A stretch of 64,000 nt of DNA from Lachnospiraceae bacterium (GTDB lineage Bacteria; Bacillota; Clostridia; Lachnospirales; Lachnospiraceae): assembly GCA_902363555.1 (NCBI GenBank), contig CABJAM010000013.1, positions 1 to 64,000 of the forward strand, given 5' to 3'. Made by a program: the position numbers and the translations under genes. This document shows, in pieces, positions 17,813 through 26,103 of this stretch. The notes under the pieces are model-generated. The model did no database searches and was not told where the DNA came from. It worked only from the letters and a program-made list of their open reading frames with translations. The stretch's first letter is position 1; every line of letters begins with the position of its first letter.

Positions 17813-18286
17813 ATGAAATACAAAGGACCGATGCTTGTTGTAAAGGATATTGAAAAATCGAAGAAATTTTACACAAGCGTTTTAAATGTACGGGTCATTT
17901 CCGACCTGGGAGCTAATGCCACATTTACGGGAGGATTATCTGTCCAGACTGAGGAGTCCTGGTGCCAGTTTACGGATTGCCAGCCGGATTTTTTCAGATA
18001 TCAGGGAAATGACGCCGAATTTTATTTTGAGGAAGAGAACTTTGACGGCTTCATGGAGCACTTAAAGGAGCTGAATGTGGAAACGATTGGAGAAGCCATG
18101 ACCATGCCATGGGGCCAGAAGGTCGTACGCTTTTATGACCCGGATAAACATATTATTGAAGTGGGCGAAGATATGACCACAATACTGAAAAGATTATATG
18201 ATTCCGGCATGTCCATTGATGCGCTGGTGGAAAAGACCTATATGAAAAAAGGAATCATTGAACGTATGCTGAAAATCAAAAAATAA
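17813..18286 (+). CDS. VOC superfamily (glyoxalase/bleomycin-resistance fold) protein
   Basis: A 157-residue single-domain VOC protein. The two beta-alpha-beta-beta-beta halves start at GPMLVVKDIEKSKKFYTSVL (about residues 4-23) and at AEFYFEEENFDGFMEHL (about 66-82), with the closing IIEVGEDM strand about 120-127. The residues after about 127 form an extra helix. It is close to uncharacterised glyoxalase-like proteins of Firmicutes. It is transcribed convergently to the catabolic genes and separated from them by a strong hairpin, so it need not belong to their pathway. AAAAAGGAGGGCCAC precedes the ATG. Function unknown. Confidence 0.82.
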   Translation: MKYKGPMLVVKDIEKSKKFYTSVLNVRVISDLGANATFTGGLSVQTEESWCQFTDCQPDFFRYQGNDAEFYFEEENFDGFMEHLKELNVETIGEAMTMPWGQKVVRFYDPDKHIIEVGEDMTTILKRLYDSGMSIDALVEKTYMKKGIIERMLKIKK

Positions 18287-18313
18287 GCGTTCCCGAAGCG
18301 CCGACGCATAAAA

Positions 18314-18347
18314 TCTGGGAACCAGCACCACCATGTTGGTTCCCAGA
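18314..18347. terminator. Bidirectional terminator hairpin
   Basis: TCTGGGAACCA and TGGTTCCCAGA form a perfect 11-bp stem with a 12-nt loop, flanked by AAAA on the left and ATTTTATA on the right. It sits between the convergent VOC gene and the isomerase gene. Confidence 0.85.
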
Positions 18348-18352
18348 CCATT

Positions 18353-19126
18353 TTATACAAGAATCTTCCTGCGCGCCTCCACAAGGCCCGCCACCGGTTC
18401 ATCCTCCGGCATATATTCCAGACCGACATAACCGTCATAACCCAAACCGGAAATACACTCAAACACATGGGTATAATTGATCTCGCCTTTTGTGATCTCA
18501 TTGCGCCCGGGATTTCCCGCCGCGTGGAAATGTCCGATCTTGTCCACATTCTCCGTAATATTCATCAACAGATTTCCCTCGGTGATCTGCTGATGATAAA
18601 TATCAAACAACACCTTCACGCAGGAGCTGCCGATTCTGTCGATCACATCAAATGCATCCTCCGATGTGGACAAATGGTAGCCCGGGTGATTTACAAGATT
18701 ATTGAGTGGCTCAATAACCAGGGTCATCTGCGCCTTTTCTGCAAGGTCCGCCGCCCGGCGCATCGTATCCAGAAATGCCGCCCGGTGGGCCTTTCTTGTG
18801 ATTTCTTTTGAAAAGCTGTCAAATTCCCATCCCGCCTGGGCGATCAGCGTTTTACACGAAAGCCGCTTCGCCACGGCGATGGATTCCTTTAATCCATGCA
18901 GATAGTCCGTCTGCTGCGATAAATCTCCAGGGTTCACAAATTTTGTACAAAACGCAGCCACATCCAGCTCCAGCCGGTCCTGAGCACGGGCAATGGCATC
19001 CATATCCTTATCCCACCACGTCCAAAATTCGATGGCCGGATAGCCGGCTTCCTTTACAGCCTTCATGGCTTCGGTAAATGAGCATCCCATAAACACGGCA
19101 TCAATGCATACGGAATATTTCAACAT
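18353..19126 (-). CDS. Sugar phosphate isomerase/epimerase (hydroxypyruvate isomerase/IolE-IolI type TIM barrel)
   Basis: A 257-residue cytoplasmic TIM-barrel protein of the xylose-isomerase-like family. Metal and catalytic elements are LVIEPLNNLVNHPGYHL (Glu about residue 143), VLFDIYHQQI (about 181-190) and IGHFHAAGNPGRNEI (about 204-218). The HAAGNPGR segment is typical of hydroxypyruvate isomerase (Hyi) and OtnI; inosose isomerase/dehydratase (IolI/IolE) are the nearest alternatives. I chose the ATG at 19126, 8 nt after AAGGAG. It lies next to an RpiR regulator and a Gfo/Idh/MocA dehydrogenase, a pairing common in cyclitol and keto-sugar catabolism. Exact substrate unknown. Confidence 0.85.
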   Translation of the reverse strand: MLKYSVCIDAVFMGCSFTEAMKAVKEAGYPAIEFWTWWDKDMDAIARAQDRLELDVAAFCTKFVNPGDLSQQTDYLHGLKESIAVAKRLSCKTLIAQAGWEFDSFSKEITRKAHRAAFLDTMRRAADLAEKAQMTLVIEPLNNLVNHPGYHLSTSEDAFDVIDRIGSSCVKVLFDIYHQQITEGNLLMNITENVDKIGHFHAAGNPGRNEITKGEINYTHVFECISGLGYDGYVGLEYMPEDEPVAGLVEARRKILV

Positions 19127-19181
19127 TTTTAATTTCTCCTTCCAGATCTGGGGCGTACGCCTCAAGAGCTCCGGAAAGTGG

Positions 19182-19207
19182 AACAGTTCAGCGGGGCCGA
19201 ACTGTTA
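19182..19207. repeat. GTAAC-family hairpin
   Basis: AACAGTTC and GAACTGTT form an 8-bp stem around a 9-nt loop (AGCGGGGCC) between the regulator and isomerase genes. The loop resembles that of the copy at 52005-52033. Confidence 0.8.
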
Positions 19208-19226
19208 CCTGAAAGGAACTTTTTAC

Positions 19227-20009
19227 CTACATCTGATCGATATACAGCCTCCGGTATTCCAGATCAACAATACATAAAAATGTCTGGAGCACCAGCATAT
19301 CCATGGAATGCATAACACCTTCAAATACAAAGCTTATATCTGCCAGCTTAAGGCCCGGCAGATGGTAGGAGTCCGTGATAATGCAGACCCTGGCCCCATT
19401 TTTATGGATCAGGTCGATAATGCGTCCGGTCATTGTACCATTAATACAATTTGGCGAAAGCATTATGATAAAATCACGGCTCCCAAGCTGCCCGGCATCC
19501 TCCATGATATCCTTTTCCTGCTGGATAATGTCGCACACCTTTCCGCTCATAAAAATATCGGACTGCAAAAAGGTTTCCGCCAGATATGTCGAATAAGAAT
19601 AAATCCCTATTCTCAGGCTGTCATGGATCGCCCCGGCCAGCTCCCGGATCTTTTCTTTATCCAGCTTTTTACGCATATTTTCCAAAAGCCCGCCAAGAGT
19701 ATCCATAAAATAATCCGGCAGCTCCGTATCGCCCGGAATACGGTCCAGAGGCATCAGTCGATTATGATGTTCATATTTTGAAATACAGTCGGTCAGCCCT
19801 TTCTGAAAATAAGAATAATTTTTATAGCCCAGCTTTTTCACGAGACGGCTGATCCCCGCCGGAGACGTATAGCAGGCCTCCGCCAGCTCATAAATCGTCA
19901 TGGAATTTACTGTATCCAGATTTTTCAGAATATTTTGGATCACCGAATGTATGGTCGTTCCCGGAGCTGTTCCATTGTACGCCGACAGTAAATTTTCTAA
20001 GCCTGTCAT
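19227..20009 (-). CDS. MurR/RpiR family transcriptional regulator
   Basis: A 260-residue regulator with an N-terminal helix-turn-helix of the RpiR type (about residues 1-77, including TIYELAEACYTSPAGISRLV and KKLGYKNYSYFQKGL) and a C-terminal SIS-type sugar-phosphate-binding domain (about 110-240). The SIS half is degenerate compared with sugar isomerases, as usual for regulators. RpiR proteins respond to phosphorylated sugars or cyclitols; IolR-like examples exist. Its own promoter lies upstream (20045-20073). It probably controls the flanking isomerase and Gfo/Idh/MocA genes. Confidence 0.88.
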   Translation of the reverse strand: MTGLENLLSAYNGTAPGTTIHSVIQNILKNLDTVNSMTIYELAEACYTSPAGISRLVKKLGYKNYSYFQKGLTDCISKYEHHNRLMPLDRIPGDTELPDYFMDTLGGLLENMRKKLDKEKIRELAGAIHDSLRIGIYSYSTYLAETFLQSDIFMSGKVCDIIQQEKDIMEDAGQLGSRDFIIMLSPNCINGTMTGRIIDLIHKNGARVCIITDSYHLPGLKLADISFVFEGVMHSMDMLVLQTFLCIVDLEYRRLYIDQM

Positions 20010-20044
20010 TTTTATCCCTTCTCCGCAAATAATCTATTTTCTAT

Positions 20045-20073
20045 AATATAGCATATGAGAAAGGGAATCACAA
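20045..20073 (-). promoter_or_regulatory. Sigma-A promoter for the RpiR gene
   Basis: On the minus strand TTGTGA (20068-20073), a 17-nt spacer and TATATT (20045-20050) precede the RpiR start codon by about 35 nt. Confidence 0.5.
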
Positions 20074-20075
20074 GC

Positions 20076-20108
20076 GTTACTGTTTACGGCCAGCCGGTGA
20101 ACAGTAAC
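20076..20108. repeat. GTAAC-family hairpin with inverted arm sequence
   Basis: GTTACTGTT and AACAGTAAC pair outside an inner CGGC/GCCG stem. The outer arms are changed on both sides relative to the main version of the family, yet still pair. Confidence 0.85.
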
Positions 20109-20117
20109 TCACAAGCT

Positions 20118-21215
20118 TTAAGCGTCGTAATGGTTTGTAATATGTACGGTTTCACCGGTTCTTGAGGATTCATAAATCGCTTCAATGATCTGGACCACAG
20201 GAATCCCATCCCGCCCCTGCACAAAGGGCTCCCGGTCCTCCCGTATGGCGTCGATCCAGTCTTTCATCTGCACATCGCCGGCCTCCGCCTCGCCGATATA
20301 GGGCTTAACATTGGGCATATCTGCATATTCCGGTGAAAAGGTCACCATCTTATCGTTGACAATGGTATTGATCCGAGCCACGCCATTTTCTCCCTGAAGA
20401 TCGGCGCCGGCCTTTGTACCGCAGATCAGCGAAGAATTGGCAATCCCCAGCATATTGATCAGCCATGCGGCCTCCAGATAGATCGTAGCTCCGTTTTCCA
20501 TCGTGATGAGCGCAAAACCGGTATCCTCCACATCACACTGATCCGGGTTCCATGTACCCCATGGATTTCCTGCGGTTTCTCCCCGCATTTTTGTATAGAC
20601 TTTTCCCTGCACTGCCACAGGTCTGAAATTATTCATCAAATACATCGTCAGATCCAGAGAATGGGGCGCTCCGTCAAATAAAATGCCGCCGCCATTGATC
20701 TCCTTATCCATATAAGCGCCCCAGGTCGGCACGCCGCGGCGGCGGGCATCCAAGGCCTTACCATAATAAATCTCGCCCATATCCCCGCGGTCCACCATCT
20801 CCCGGATGTATTGGACCGATGAAAAGAAGCGGCGCTGATGCCCTAATGCCAGCTTCACACCGGCATTTTTGGCCGCTTCCACCATCCGGACGGCGTCCTC
20901 CGTCCTCGTCGCCAGCGGTTTTTCGCAAAATACATGCTTGCCGTGACGGATGGCGCACATCGTCATCTCATAATGATACCCATTGGGCGTACACACGTGC
21001 ACCGCATCCACCTGGGGATCTGCACACAACTCCCTGTAATCCGTGTACACCCGGACATCCTTAAGGTTAAACTTTTTAATGATCTTGTCAGCCGCAGCCG
21101 CGTCAATATCGCAGATCGCAGTAAGCTGGGCATCCTCTGCATTTACCAGATAGGATATGTGTTTCAGCTCACCGATCCATCCGCACCCGATCACACCACA
21201 CTTTACTTTTTCCAT
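20118..21215 (-). CDS. Gfo/Idh/MocA family NAD(P)-dependent oxidoreductase
   Basis: A 365-residue cytoplasmic dehydrogenase. The Rossmann motif GVIGCGWIGE is at residues about 7-16 and the family EKP motif (HVFCEKPLATRTEDA) at about 93-107. The C-terminal substrate domain has GKALDARRRGVPTWG, then GGGILFDGAPHSLDLTMYLM (about 175-195) with the catalytic His region. The ARRRG-P-WG and GGG-D-H elements occur in family members acting on sugar rings, including inositol dehydrogenases and enzymes that oxidise glycosides at C3. With the isomerase two genes away it could form a keto-sugar or inosose module. Substrate not known. Confidence 0.87.
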   Translation of the reverse strand: MEKVKCGVIGCGWIGELKHISYLVNAEDAQLTAICDIDAAAADKIIKKFNLKDVRVYTDYRELCADPQVDAVHVCTPNGYHYEMTMCAIRHGKHVFCEKPLATRTEDAVRMVEAAKNAGVKLALGHQRRFFSSVQYIREMVDRGDMGEIYYGKALDARRRGVPTWGAYMDKEINGGGILFDGAPHSLDLTMYLMNNFRPVAVQGKVYTKMRGETAGNPWGTWNPDQCDVEDTGFALITMENGATIYLEAAWLINMLGIANSSLICGTKAGADLQGENGVARINTIVNDKMVTFSPEYADMPNVKPYIGEAEAGDVQMKDWIDAIREDREPFVQGRDGIPVVQIIEAIYESSRTGETVHITNHYDA

Positions 21216-21238
21216 GAAAACATCACCTTTCCTTTGCT

Positions 21239-21263
21239 GTAATAGTTCGCAGAAAACTATTAC
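21239..21263. repeat. GTAAC-family hairpin (GTAATAGTT version)
   Basis: GTAATAGTT and AACTATTAC form a perfect 9-bp stem around a 7-nt loop. Both arms carry the same C-to-T/G-to-A exchange relative to the GTAACAGTT version, a compensatory change. Confidence 0.85.
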
Positions 21264-21340
21264 TGTTTGTTTTCTTAATTATAGCAAAAAAGGTGATATT
21301 CTCAGTCATCGGCGGTTGTAATTTCCGATCAGTTTACAGT

Positions 21341-21367
21341 AGAAAGTTTCAAAAAATGAAACTTTCT
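21341..21367. terminator. Perfect hairpin downstream of the first enoate reductase gene
   Basis: AGAAAGTTTC and GAAACTTTCT pair around AAAAAAT, about 12 nt after the minus-strand stop codon. The T-rich tail lies on the plus-strand side, so for the minus-strand mRNA it may act as a 3'-end stabiliser more than as a classical terminator. Confidence 0.55.
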
Positions 21368-21378
21368 GTATTTATTTT

Positions 21379-23346
21379 TTATAAGTATTTTCCGCAGTAA
21401 TAGCCGTCAAAAACAGCCTGTGTAACTTTACCCGGCCGCACAGCATCCCCGATCACCAAAAGCCGTACATCCATGGCGCTGACCGCCTCCATAAATGATG
21501 GGTCGGAGCGCATACCGGCCGCACAGATGACCAGGTCCGCCGGGATATGGATGTCATTGCCGTCCTTATCCTTTCCGGTGACGCCGGTGTCTGTAATCTC
21601 GACGACTTTTGTATCTGTAAATACCCGGACGCCCTTTTCAAGCTCCAGACCTACGGCGATTTTGTGGAAGCAATTGCAGTCTGCGGCCACCTCACCGCGC
21701 ATTTCCACAAGGGTCACGGACTTATTCTGTCCTGCCAGTTGGATCGCCAGCTCGCAGCCCACAAGGCCGCCGCCAAGAATTACAACAGCCTCACCCAAAT
21801 GTTCCTGAGTCATGTTATCCAAATTTGCTTCCATTTCCGAAGCCATAAACACATTCGGACCATGGATGCCTGGAATGGGCGGAATGACCGGCACAGCGCC
21901 CGTAGCGGCGATGACCACATCCGGTGCCAGCACTTTGATGAGCTCCGGCGTGACCTTCGTATTGTAGCGGATCTGCACATTGGTTTTCATTAACCGCGCC
22001 TTCAGTGTCTGGCTGAATTTATATAAGTCCGCTTTAAAATCCACATTTTGGGCAAATTTCAAAGCGCCGCCCAGGCTGTCGCTCTGTTCGCATAAAATGA
22101 CCTGGTGGCCCCGCGCGCTGGCCATTATAGCCGCCTGCATCCCGCCCGGTCCGCCGCCTGCGACGAGGACCTTTTTAGGTACCGCCGGAGGGTTGAAGCA
22201 CTTTTCATCCAGTTCATGTCCAATCACCGGATTTACGGAGCACCGGATACCCATGGCGTCAACCGCATGCCCCAGACACTCGAAGCACCGAAGGCACGGA
22301 GCAATCTCATCCTCACGGTTTTCAAATATTTTCTGAGGTAAAAACGGGTCCGCGATCAGCGCCCGACCCAGCTCCACGATATCCGCCCGGCCCGATGCAA
22401 TGATCTCCTCACACTGCGCCGGATCGTTTAACCCGCCCACGCAGGAAACCGGAACATTTACCGCCTTTTTGATGGCTTCCGCTAAATACACATTGCACCC
22501 GTGCTCTAAAAACATACTGGGATGGGTGCGCACAAATAACTTCTCAACCTCATGGCTTCCACAGGACACGTTGATCAGATCCACCTTATCCTCGATCAAT
22601 CTGGCAAATTCAATATAATCCTCCAGATGCAGGCCGCCCGCCACAAAATCATCGCCATTCATGCGGACTTCAATGGGAAATCCCGGCCCCACCACGCGCC
22701 GGACCTCGTCTAAAGCTTCAAGGAAAAAACGCGCGCGGTTTTCAAGGCTTCCGCCGTATTCATCGGTGCGGTGATTTTGCAGCGGCGACAGGAACTGGCT
22801 AAACAGCCAGCCGTGGGCCGCATGGACGTTGACCATATCAAAGCCTGCCCTTTTGGCCATGCCGGCGGCCTTTCCATAGGCGCACACAAGTGACTGGATC
22901 ATTTCCTTTGGCATCTCGTAAACGTGCTCTCCCGATGCCAGATGCTCCTCACTTGGCCCGTAAGCGACTTTTCCTTCCTTCAGCTCACCGGCCACACTGA
23001 CGATGCCGCCGTATTTGCCGCCGTGGGATAACTCGATATTTGCCAGAGCGCCGTGCCGCTTAATATCCGCCGCCACAAGGGTCAGTGACGGTAATAAGGT
23101 AATGTCATCCAGAGCCGGCTGGATATTATGGGAAGAACCGCTTTCTTTATGAACGATGCACTCGCCAAGGCAGACGGCCGCACAGCCGCCGCTGGCCTTG
23201 TATTCATAGTAGGCCCGGTTATCCGTGGTGAAATGGCCCTCCGGCGAATATCCCGTCAAACCGGTGGGCGCGGAAAAAATCCGGTTTTTTGCCACCACAT
23301 TACCGATTTTTATCGGCTTTGCCAGGTTTGGGTACTTTATACTCAT
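21379..23346 (-). CDS. FeS-flavin enoate reductase (old yellow enzyme/BaiCD-DZNR type), paralog 1
   Basis: A 655-residue NADH:flavin oxidoreductase of the 2-enoate reductase class. The N-terminal FMN TIM barrel (about residues 1-345) has the active-site motif HAAHGW (175-180) and YGGS-NR. A 4Fe-4S cluster is formed by Cys351, 354, 357 and 369 (CLRCFEC then C). The C-terminal half binds FAD/NAD(P)H, with AGGGPGG at about 396-402 and GGGLVG later. Such enzymes reduce activated C=C bonds of enoates, bile-acid intermediates, isoflavones and similar compounds. The start at 23346 follows AAAGAGGAAG; longer frames overlap the SDR gene. It is strongly similar to the enzyme at 26606-28564, implying duplication. 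Confidence 0.9.
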   Translation of the reverse strand: MSIKYPNLAKPIKIGNVVAKNRIFSAPTGLTGYSPEGHFTTDNRAYYEYKASGGCAAVCLGECIVHKESGSSHNIQPALDDITLLPSLTLVAADIKRHGALANIELSHGGKYGGIVSVAGELKEGKVAYGPSEEHLASGEHVYEMPKEMIQSLVCAYGKAAGMAKRAGFDMVNVHAAHGWLFSQFLSPLQNHRTDEYGGSLENRARFFLEALDEVRRVVGPGFPIEVRMNGDDFVAGGLHLEDYIEFARLIEDKVDLINVSCGSHEVEKLFVRTHPSMFLEHGCNVYLAEAIKKAVNVPVSCVGGLNDPAQCEEIIASGRADIVELGRALIADPFLPQKIFENREDEIAPCLRCFECLGHAVDAMGIRCSVNPVIGHELDEKCFNPPAVPKKVLVAGGGPGGMQAAIMASARGHQVILCEQSDSLGGALKFAQNVDFKADLYKFSQTLKARLMKTNVQIRYNTKVTPELIKVLAPDVVIAATGAVPVIPPIPGIHGPNVFMASEMEANLDNMTQEHLGEAVVILGGGLVGCELAIQLAGQNKSVTLVEMRGEVAADCNCFHKIAVGLELEKGVRVFTDTKVVEITDTGVTGKDKDGNDIHIPADLVICAAGMRSDPSFMEAVSAMDVRLLVIGDAVRPGKVTQAVFDGYYCGKYL

Positions 23347-23371
23347 ATTTTCTTCCTCTTTCATTCCCCTG

Positions 23372-24148
23372 TCAGATGCATGTCCAGCCGCCATCACATG
23401 GCAGCGTGACCCCGGTGATAAACCGGGCTTCTTCGGACGCAAAAAATACGACCGCAGCATCCATATCCCCTGTATGTTCCAGGTCTGTGGGCAGGCCCGC
23501 TCTCTGCATCGGAACCGCCTGTTTAATAAATTCCTGAGAATCCGCCATTTTTTGCGGGTCATTGGCTTCTGACGGGAACATTCCCGGACAGATCGTATTG
23601 ACCGTCACGCCCTTTGGCGCCCATTCCGCCGCCACTGCCCGGGTAAGATTGATCACGCCTCCCTTGGCCGCCTGATAGCCGGAAAGCGGCAGATCCATAT
23701 TTCCCACAAGGCCCATGACCGACGCAATATTGATGATCCGGCCGTAATTTTGCTCCACCATACCCTTTCCGAAGGCTTTGAGCACCCGGAACAGCCCGCA
23801 CAGATCCAGGCTCACAACACTTTCAAACAATTCCTGGGGCATATCCACCGTGGGGATGGACGGACCACCGTTACCCGCGTTATTTACGAGGATATCCACC
23901 TTTCCGTATTCGGCCAATACGGCGTCAACAGCATTTTCCACCGATGCATCATCGGTAATATCACATTGTACCGGCAGGCACTTTACGCCAAGCGTCCGAA
24001 TCTCCCCGGCCGCCTCCTCCAGTTTCCCCGGTCTTCTGGCCAGGATGGCGATATCCGCCCCCTGCCTTGCCAGTGCGATGGCCATACCTTTTCCTAATCC
24101 GGCCGTACCTCCGGTCACAACCGCAACATATCCATGCAGATCAAACAT
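23372..24148 (-). CDS. Short-chain dehydrogenase/reductase (SDR) 1
   Basis: A 258-residue classical SDR. The cofactor motif TGGTAGLGKG is at about residues 12-21, NNAG at about 89-92, and the catalytic Ser/Tyr/Lys region runs from IASVMG to YQAAKGG (about 138-162). Arg residues after the second beta strand (LARRPGK) hint at NADPH, which is not proven. Typical reactions are ketone/alcohol interconversion on small or cyclic substrates. The start at 24148 was chosen over an upstream ATG because GGGGGAGATATT precedes it. It lies between an enoate reductase and a second SDR, all probably one transcript. Confidence 0.9.
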   Translation of the reverse strand: MFDLHGYVAVVTGGTAGLGKGMAIALARQGADIAILARRPGKLEEAAGEIRTLGVKCLPVQCDITDDASVENAVDAVLAEYGKVDILVNNAGNGGPSIPTVDMPQELFESVVSLDLCGLFRVLKAFGKGMVEQNYGRIINIASVMGLVGNMDLPLSGYQAAKGGVINLTRAVAAEWAPKGVTVNTICPGMFPSEANDPQKMADSQEFIKQAVPMQRAGLPTDLEHTGDMDAAVVFFASEEARFITGVTLPCDGGWTCI

Positions 24149-24162
24149 AATATCTCCCCCTT

Positions 24163-25008
24163 TTACCATATTGTATGTCCGCCGTCAAGCATGATGTCAT
24201 GGCCCACTGTATAAGTGGAAGCATCGCTGGCCAGATAGAGCACTGCGCCCTGCAGCTCCTCCACGTCCGCCATACGCATGATCGGCTGTGTTTTTACGTA
24301 GCAATCCAGAATTTCCTCAGACAGGCCGTCATGCAGCCCCGGACTGTAACAGTACCCCGGCGAAATGGAATTGACGCGTATCCCATATTTAATGACCTGG
24401 GCTGCAAAATGACGGGTAAAATATAAGACACCGGCCTTGGATACCCCATAGGAGGAATCGTCCAGCGTCTCATACATTGGCGCCTGATTGACCACATGGC
24501 CGGCCATGGACGCTGTATTTATAATACTTCCGCCGTGCCCCTCGCGGATCATCACACGGGCCGCGGTTGTGGCTACAATATACTGGCTGACCAGATTGAT
24601 GTCCAGCACCTGCTTCCAGTGCTCCAAATGATCCATGTGGTGCTCTGTATCCCATGGATCAATATCCGGAGTCAGCGCGCCGCCCACACCGGCATTATTA
24701 TGGACCACGTCAATGCTGCCAAGCTCCTTTTCAATCTGGTCAAACAGCTCGGTCACAGCACTGGCATCCACCAGATTACAGCCGTAAGCCGCGGTTTTTA
24801 CATTATATTTTTCGGAAAGCTCCTTCGCCACAGCTTCTGACCGTTCCAGACACTGGGGCAGATCCACAATAGCCACCGCCGCTCCGGCCTGGGCAAATGT
24901 CATGGCGGTGTGATAACCGATATTTCCGGCCGCGCCTGTGACCACTGCGGTTTTATGATCAAGGCGAAAACGGTCGAGAACGTTTTCTTTAAGTTCTGTT
25001 TTCTTCAT
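24163..25008 (-). CDS. Short-chain dehydrogenase/reductase (SDR) 2
   Basis: A 281-residue classical SDR with TGAAGNIGYHTA at about residues 20-31, NNAGVGG at about 102-108, catalytic Ser in IINTASMAGHV and YGVSKAG (Tyr/Lys) at about 186-192. The Asp in VAIVDLP at the end of the second strand suggests NAD(H) preference. It has an N-terminal extension of about 13 residues compared with the neighbour SDR. I start it at 25008, after AAGGATCG. Dihydrodaidzein reductase and gluconate 5-dehydrogenase-like proteins are of similar size, but I cannot assign a substrate. Confidence 0.88.
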   Translation of the reverse strand: MKKTELKENVLDRFRLDHKTAVVTGAAGNIGYHTAMTFAQAGAAVAIVDLPQCLERSEAVAKELSEKYNVKTAAYGCNLVDASAVTELFDQIEKELGSIDVVHNNAGVGGALTPDIDPWDTEHHMDHLEHWKQVLDINLVSQYIVATTAARVMIREGHGGSIINTASMAGHVVNQAPMYETLDDSSYGVSKAGVLYFTRHFAAQVIKYGIRVNSISPGYCYSPGLHDGLSEEILDCYVKTQPIMRMADVEELQGAVLYLASDASTYTVGHDIMLDGGHTIW

Positions 25009-25066
25009 TATTCGATCCTTTCTGATCGTTCGATCCATTCAAATCGTTCTATTTTTTCTGATTTTT

Positions 25067-26065
25067 CTAATCGGGGATAACTCCGGGATAAAAATACTGC
25101 ACGTACCCGTCCGGCAGCCGGTCCATGACGGCATCCGAACGAAGCTCCGAGTAAAAATGCAGCGCATCCTCCGTATCCATATAGCACCAGTCGATCGGTC
25201 CAAGACTTCCTTTACATGCCAGCGGCGCGTCATTTTCCTCATACTGCGCAATCACCTGCTGCCACCGGGCCTGAGGGATTTCCTGCAATACATGATGATA
25301 CCCCGGGCCTCTGCGTTTTAGAAAATCATAATACACCAGCGGCCCCTTCACCGGCTCGATCACTTCCCACTCGATATTGCCGCAAACGAGAATGGCCAGC
25401 AAAAAGTCAAATTCGGCGTCCTTAACGACACCATCCACCAAAAATCCGCAGTCGTGCGCCGTGGCATTGCACTGGCGGCCCACCTCCCACGGGCCTATTT
25501 CCAAATAAGCCACAAGCTTCTCTATGGTCTGGCGCACATTGGGTGTTGTTATATTGATCTGGGCGATTCTTTCACCGATCGTGTGCAGTGGATTTTGCTT
25601 TTCACTATCCTCTGTAATGATTTCAAACAAAACACCCAGCTCATCGGATAAATCGACCCATGCCGATGTGTTCTCATCCGTATTTTTAAATTGGGCAATG
25701 TTTAAATGAATTTCCCTGAATTTTTCCATGGCCCGGTCAAAAAGCTCCCTGGAAACCCGCTCCCGGACGCAGCAGATCCCTTCGCCAAACCGGTCCAGAT
25801 ATTTTTTGTATAAGGTTTCACCGCTGACCGGCTGAACGATGCACAAATTTATATTTTCATAAAAATAGGTTGCTCTTTTTTCAGTATAGTTCAGCGCGGC
25901 TCCGAGGCCTGTGCACAGCTCACCGGTACACAGACGGATATCTCCGGGCACCACCTTTTTAATTTTCTGCATTGCCGCCATTTCCTGAAAAAGGTCTTTA
26001 ACGACTACAACGATCTGGTCAAAATTTCGATTCCGGCAGCGCTGCAATAGCTCCTGATCCATCAT
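25067..26065 (-). CDS. Tandem two-domain VOC superfamily protein
   Basis: A 332-residue protein with two VOC modules. The second (about residues 160-330) is intact, with the metal/substrate segment GPGYHHVLQE and IGPWEVG. The first (about 10-155) keeps the fold pattern (FDQIVVVVKDLFQEM; LCIVQPVSG) but has GEGICCV where the second has GPGYHHV, so its metal-binding His is lost. Metal-dependent epimerases, dioxygenases and lyases belong to this superfamily. The start at 26065 follows GGAGGTGGGG. It is adjacent to a single-domain VOC gene of the methylmalonyl-CoA epimerase branch. An epimerase or racemase role on a pathway intermediate is possible but unproven. Confidence 0.75.
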   Translation of the reverse strand: MMDQELLQRCRNRNFDQIVVVVKDLFQEMAAMQKIKKVVPGDIRLCTGELCTGLGAALNYTEKRATYFYENINLCIVQPVSGETLYKKYLDRFGEGICCVRERVSRELFDRAMEKFREIHLNIAQFKNTDENTSAWVDLSDELGVLFEIITEDSEKQNPLHTIGERIAQINITTPNVRQTIEKLVAYLEIGPWEVGRQCNATAHDCGFLVDGVVKDAEFDFLLAILVCGNIEWEVIEPVKGPLVYYDFLKRRGPGYHHVLQEIPQARWQQVIAQYEENDAPLACKGSLGPIDWCYMDTEDALHFYSELRSDAVMDRLPDGYVQYFYPGVIPD

Positions 26066-26103
26066 CTTCCCCACCTCCATGTTTTCGCAACAGTTCCCAA
26101 CGC

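Noticed and set aside
23347..23562. N-terminal extension of the first enoate reductase by 72 residues
   Set aside because: It overlaps the SDR gene in another frame, while the start at 23346 has a good ribosome-binding site and matches the paralog's N-terminus.
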